A DNA stretch of 64,000 nucleotides, from the NCBI RefSeq assembly GCF_007856155.1, contig NZ_CP042266.1, positions 6,634,001 through 6,698,000 of the forward strand, written 5' to 3'. This stretch comes from Streptomyces qinzhouensis (GTDB taxonomy: Bacteria > Actinomycetota > Actinomycetes > Streptomycetales > Streptomycetaceae). The notes beneath the pieces are model-generated. The model was given only the letters and a program-made list of their open reading frames with translations. It was not told where the DNA came from and did no database searches. The stretch's first letter is position 1; every line of letters starts with the position of its first letter. This document shows positions 60,349 to 64,000 of this stretch, one piece after another. The position numbers and the translations under genes are program-made.

Positions 60349-61539
60349 ATGACACCGCCGCCCGTCCCGAATCCGACACCCGGTACCGGCCCGTCCACCG
60401 GTCCGCTCGCCGGAGTCCGCGTCGTCGAACTCGCCGGTATCGGCCCCGGCCCCTTCGCCGCCATGGTCCTCGCCGACCTCGGCGCCGATGTCGTCCGGGT
60501 CGACCGGCCCGGCGGCGCCGGGCTCGCCATCGACCCCGCGTACGACCTCACCAACCGCAACAAACGCTCCGTGCTGATCGACCTCAAGGAGGACGGCGGC
60601 GCCGGGGCCGTACTCGATCTGGCCGAACGGGCCGACGTGTTCATCGAGGGCTACCGTCCCGGGGTCGCCGAGCGGCTCGGCGTCGGCCCGGACGCCTGTC
60701 TGGCCCGCAACCCCCGCCTGGTGTACGGGCGGATGACCGGCTGGGGCCAGGACGGCCCCCTCGCCGACCGGGCGGGCCACGACATCGGGTACATCGCCGT
60801 CACCGGCACCCTCGGCATGATCGGCCGGGACGGCGAGGCGCCCACCGTCCCGGCCAATCTCGTCGGCGACTACGCCGGCGGTTCCCTCTATCTCGTCATC
60901 GGCGTCCTCGCCGCCCTACAGCACGCCCGCGCCGAAGGCGGCCGCGGACAGGTGGTGGACGCGGCCGTCGTCGACGGCGCGGCGCACCTCGCCACGATGA
61001 TCCACGGAATGATGGCCGCGGGCGGCTGGCAGGACCGCCGCGGGACCAACCTCCTCGACGGCGGCTGCCCGTTCTACGGCTGCTACGAGACCTCCGACGG
61101 GCAGTACATGGCCGTCGGCGCCCTGGAACAGCGCTTCTACGCCGAGTTCGTCCGGCTCCTGGAACTCCCCGACTCCGCCCCCGCCCGGAAGGAGTTCGAC
61201 CGCTGGGACGAGCTGCGGGCCGCCGTCGCCGCCCGTTTCCACCAGCGAACGCGGGCCGAGTGGACGGAGGTCTTCGAGGGCAGCGACGCCTGTGTCGCCC
61301 CGGTGCTCTCGCTGCGCGAAGCGCCCGCCCATCCGCATCTCGCCGCCCGCGGTACCTTCGTGGAACACACCGGGATCCCCCAGCCGGCGCCCGCGCCCCG
61401 CTTCTCGGCGACCCCGGGCTCGGTCCGGAGGGGACCGGCGCTGCCTGGCGCCGACACCGAGTCCGTGGCACGGGACTGGGGCCTGCCGGCCCGCGCCGTG
61501 GCGCCGTTGTCCGACGCGCCCGCGCCCCCGGCGGGCTGA
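60349..61539 (+). CDS. CaiB/BaiF-family CoA transferase, AMACR-like
   Basis: A 396-residue class III CoA-transferase fold enzyme closest to alpha-methylacyl-CoA racemase. Catalytic candidates are H144 (GHDIGYIAVTG) and D174 (NLVGDYAGG), plus a later conserved glutamate in CYETSDGQYMAVGALE. AMACR epimerises 2-methyl-branched acyl-CoA so that beta-oxidation can continue; the thiolase and FadB-like genes downstream fit this. ATG 60349 was chosen because upstream codons cross the operator and promoter. Confidence 0.88.
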   Translation: MTPPPVPNPTPGTGPSTGPLAGVRVVELAGIGPGPFAAMVLADLGADVVRVDRPGGAGLAIDPAYDLTNRNKRSVLIDLKEDGGAGAVLDLAERADVFIEGYRPGVAERLGVGPDACLARNPRLVYGRMTGWGQDGPLADRAGHDIGYIAVTGTLGMIGRDGEAPTVPANLVGDYAGGSLYLVIGVLAALQHARAEGGRGQVVDAAVVDGAAHLATMIHGMMAAGGWQDRRGTNLLDGGCPFYGCYETSDGQYMAVGALEQRFYAEFVRLLELPDSAPARKEFDRWDELRAAVAARFHQRTRAEWTEVFEGSDACVAPVLSLREAPAHPHLAARGTFVEHTGIPQPAPAPRFSATPGSVRRGPALPGADTESVARDWGLPARAVAPLSDAPAPPAG

Positions 61540-61662
61540 GGGGCCGCCCGTACCCCCTCCTTCTCCGCCGTCCGACCGTCACCGCCCGCACCCGGCGTGA
61601 GCGCGCGCCGGCCTCCCGAAACGTCGCTTCCGACGTCCCGTCGCTTTCGAAAGGCAGTCGTC

Positions 61663-62883
61663 TTGAGCACCGAAGCGTATGTGTACGACGCGATCCGCAC
61701 CCCGCGCGGGCGAGGCAAGGCCAACGGCGCCCTGCACGGCACCAAGCCGATCGACCTCGTCGTCGGTCTCATCGGAGCCCTGCGCGACCGCCATCCTGAA
61801 CTCGACCCGGCCGCCGTCGACGACATCGTCCTCGGCGTCGTCGGCCCGGTCGGCGACCAGGGCTCCGACATCGCCCGGATCGCGGCGATCGCCGCCGGAC
61901 TGCCCGACACCGTCGCCGGGGTCCAGGAGAACCGCTTCTGCGCCTCCGGCCTCGAAGCCGTCAACATGGCCGCGGCGAAGGTCCGTTCCGGCTGGGAGGA
62001 CCTCGTGCTCGCCGGGGGCGTCGAGTCCATGTCCCGGGTCCCGATGGCCTCCGACGGCGGCGCCTGGTTCGCCGACCCGATGACCAACCACGATGTCGGC
62101 TTCGTCCCGCAGGGCATCGGCGCCGATCTCATCGCCACCATCGAGGGCTTCTCGCGCCGGGACGTCGACGAGTACGCGGCGCTCTCTCAGGAACGGGCCG
62201 CCGCCGCCTGGAAGGACGGCCGCTTCGACCGCTCAGTGATCCCTGTCCGCGACCGCAACGGACTGCTCGTCCTCGACCGGGACGAGCACCTGCGCCCCGG
62301 CACCACCGCCGACAGCCTCGCCGCGCTTAAGCCCGCCTTCGCGGGCATCGGCGACCTCGGCGGCTTCGACGCGGTCGCCCTCCAGAAGTACCACTGGGTC
62401 GAGAAGATCGACCATGTGCACCACGCGGGCAACTCCTCCGGCATCGTCGACGGTGCGGCGCTCGTCGCCATCGGCACGAAGGAGATCGGCGAGCGGTACG
62501 GGCTCGTGCCGCGCGCCCGGATCGTCGCCGCCGCCGTCTCCGGCTCCGAACCGACCATCATGCTCACCGGACCCGCGCCCGCCACCCGCAAGGCACTCGC
62601 CCGGGCCGGACTGACCATCGACGACATCGACCTGATCGAAATCAACGAGGCCTTCGCGGGCGTCGTGCTCCGCTTCGCCCGGGATCTGGACCTCTCCCTC
62701 GACCGGATCAACGTCAACGGCGGGGCGATCGCCATGGGGCATCCGCTGGGCGCCACCGGCGCGATGATCCTCGGCACCCTCGTCGACGAGCTGGAACGCC
62801 AGGACAAGCGGTACGGACTGGTGACGCTCTGCGTCGGCGGCGGTATGGGCATCGCCACCGTCGTCGAACGCGTCACCGCCTGA
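61663..62883 (+). CDS. Acetyl-CoA C-acyltransferase (thiolase), TTG start
   Basis: A 406-residue degradative thiolase that cleaves 3-ketoacyl-CoA with CoA. Active-site residues are C93 (RFCASG), the histidine in [12 protein letters not shown] and the cysteine in LCVGGGMG. The N-terminus [15 protein letters not shown] is normal if a rare TTG at 61663 is used, preceded by AAAGG. An in-frame start at 61597 would add an unrelated basic extension. It lies between the AMACR-like and FadB-like genes in one operon. Confidence 0.93.
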   Translation: MSTEAYVYDAIRTPRGRGKANGALHGTKPIDLVVGLIGALRDRHPELDPAAVDDIVLGVVGPVGDQGSDIARIAAIAAGLPDTVAGVQENRFCASGLEAVNMAAAKVRSGWEDLVLAGGVESMSRVPMASDGGAWFADPMTNHDVGFVPQGIGADLIATIEGFSRRDVDEYAALSQERAAAAWKDGRFDRSVIPVRDRNGLLVLDRDEHLRPGTTADSLAALKPAFAGIGDLGGFDAVALQKYHWVEKIDHVHHAGNSSGIVDGAALVAIGTKEIGERYGLVPRARIVAAAVSGSEPTIMLTGPAPATRKALARAGLTIDDIDLIEINEAFAGVVLRFARDLDLSLDRINVNGGAIAMGHPLGATGAMILGTLVDELERQDKRYGLVTLCVGGGMGIATVVERVTA

Positions 62884-62930
62884 GCCGTCCGCCCCCTTCC
62901 GACTTCCGCCGCCACCCGGAGACCGCAGCC

Positions 62931-64000
62931 ATGACCACGAGCACATCCACCACCGGCCCGTCCCCGCTCCCCGCCCACGACCCGTCGTCCACCGGCACCC
63001 CCATCCGCTGGGAAGCCGACGACACCGGCGTCGTCACCCTGGTCCTCGACGACCCCGGCCAGTCCGCCAACACCATGAACCAGGCCTTCCGCGAGGCCAT
63101 CACCGCGATCGCCGAACGCGCCGAGGCCGAACGGGACACCATCCGCGGCATCATCGTCACCTCCGCCAAGAAGACCTTCTTCGCCGGCGGCGACCTCAAG
63201 GACATGATCCGGATCGGCCCCGGCGACGCCCAGCAGGCGTTCGACGCGGGCATGGCCGTCAAACACGCCCTGCGCCGGATCGAAACCCTCGGCAAACCCG
63301 TCGTCGCCGCGATCAACGGCACCGCGCTCGGCGGGGGTTACGAGATCGCCCTCGCCTGTCACCACCGCATCGCACTCGACGCCCCCGGCTCCCGGATCGG
63401 ACTGCCGGAGGTCACCCTCGGGCTGCTGCCCGCGGCGGGCGGGGTGACCCGGACCGTACGCCTCCTCGGCATCGCCGACGCCCTGCTGAAGGTGCTCCTC
63501 CAGGGCACCCGCCACACACCGCGGCGGGCCCTGGAGAACGGGCTGGTCCACGAAGTCGCCGAAACGCCCGCCGCCATGCTCGCCGCGGCCCGGGCCTTCA
63601 TCGACGCCCACCCCGAGTCGCGGCAGCCATGGGACGAGAAGGGCTACCGCATCCCCGGCGGCACCCCCGCCACCCCCCGGTTCGCCGCCGATCTGCCCGC
63701 GTACCCGGCGAATCTGAAGAAGCAGACCGGCGGCGCGCCCTATCCGGCGCCCCGTAACATCCTCGCCGCGGCCGTCGAGGGCTCCCAGGTCGACTTCGAG
63801 ACCGCGCAGATCATCGAGGCGCGCTACTTCACCGAACTGGTCACGGGGCAGACCGCGAAGAACATGATCCAGGCCTTCTTCTTCGACCTCCAGTCCGTGA
63901 ACACGGGCGCGGCCAGGCCGCGGGACGTCGAACGGCGCACGGTGACGAAGGCCGCCGTACTGGGCGCCGGGATGATGGGCGCGGGCATCGCCTACGCCTG
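62931..64000 (+). CDS. FadB-like 3-hydroxyacyl-CoA dehydrogenase/enoyl-CoA hydratase (5' part)
   Basis: The 5' portion of a bifunctional beta-oxidation enzyme, cut off by the window end after about 356 codons. The crotonase domain (about 30-220) has the oxyanion-hole GGDLKDM and NGTALGGGYEIALACH. The NAD-binding domain of the dehydrogenase begins at AVLGAGMMGAGIAYA near the edge. ATG 62931 has GGAG upstream and follows the thiolase stop by 47 bp. It supplies steps 2 and 3 of the cycle. Confidence 0.9.
   Translation, partial: MTTSTSTTGPSPLPAHDPSSTGTPIRWEADDTGVVTLVLDDPGQSANTMNQAFREAITAIAERAEAERDTIRGIIVTSAKKTFFAGGDLKDMIRIGPGDAQQAFDAGMAVKHALRRIETLGKPVVAAINGTALGGGYEIALACHHRIALDAPGSRIGLPEVTLGLLPAAGGVTRTVRLLGIADALLKVLLQGTRHTPRRALENGLVHEVAETPAAMLAAARAFIDAHPESRQPWDEKGYRIPGGTPATPRFAADLPAYPANLKKQTGGAPYPAPRNILAAAVEGSQVDFETAQIIEARYFTELVTGQTAKNMIQAFFFDLQSVNTGAARPRDVERRTVTKAAVLGAGMMGAGIAYA

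Overview
This window is chromosomal DNA of a high-GC filamentous actinomycete, most probably Streptomyces or a close relative. The support is the very high G+C content with third-position GC bias, a SsgA-like sporulation protein, a WhiB-like regulator, two WhiJ-type regulatory triads, a two-domain small laccase of the streptomycete type, and many genes whose -10 hexamer lies 6-9 nt before the start codon (leaderless transcripts). No rRNA, tRNA, transposase, prophage block, CRISPR array or polyketide/NRPS cluster was found.

Layout. 1-5.7 kb: end of an unidentified gene, a class III aminotransferase, a nucleotide-sugar dehydrogenase overlapping a GNAT acetyltransferase, an RmlD-like reductase and an SDR. 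5.7-7.5 kb: first WhiJ-type triad (DUF397, XRE/DUF5753 regulator, divergent HATPase). 7.6-10.9 kb: a KamA-type radical SAM enzyme with an MFS transporter, then an exo/endonuclease/phosphatase-fold membrane protein. 11-23.9 kb: a potassium-related stretch with an APC permease divergent from kdpFABC, then a heterodimeric ABC exporter framed by two long hairpins, then a KhtT/KhtU-like K+/H+ antiporter pair. 24.4-28.9 kb: D-xylose locus (xylB, xylA, ROK regulator). 28.9-34.4 kb: regulator-rich region with an XRE/ImmA-IrrE pair, a possible MITE-like element, an MmyB-type regulator and a second WhiJ-type triad. 34.6-43.4 kb: TauE/SafE exporter, isochorismatase-like hydrolase, secreted protein, pentapeptide-like membrane protein, GH25 muramidase, a large NACHT (STAND) ATPase, a YchJ-type protein and a small unknown. 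43.7-47.6 kb: secreted flavoprotein and a divergent NHEJ ligase/polymerase pair. 47.7-53.8 kb: a secreted copper/sugar-oxidation module. 54-60.2 kb: VOC protein, Wbl regulator, acyl-ACP desaturase, ABC-F protein with long leader, SsgA-like protein, YciI protein and endonuclease V. 60.3-64 kb: a beta-oxidation operon (AMACR-type CoA isomerase/transferase, thiolase, FadB-like enzyme) that runs off the end.

How the genes work together. The most interesting groups are (i) the secreted ThuA-sorbosone dehydrogenase, the cupredoxin-DUF1080 protein and the divergent small laccase, which could form an extracellular carbohydrate-oxidising chain ending at oxygen; (ii) the ABC exporter whose two subunits carry exactly complementary losses, leaving one intact and one dead ATP site; (iii) the NACHT protein, a candidate sensor ATPase of the bacterial immune type; and (iv) two WhiJ-type triads sharing an 8-bp motif in their divergent promoters. 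All functions are read from motifs and context; no database search was run.
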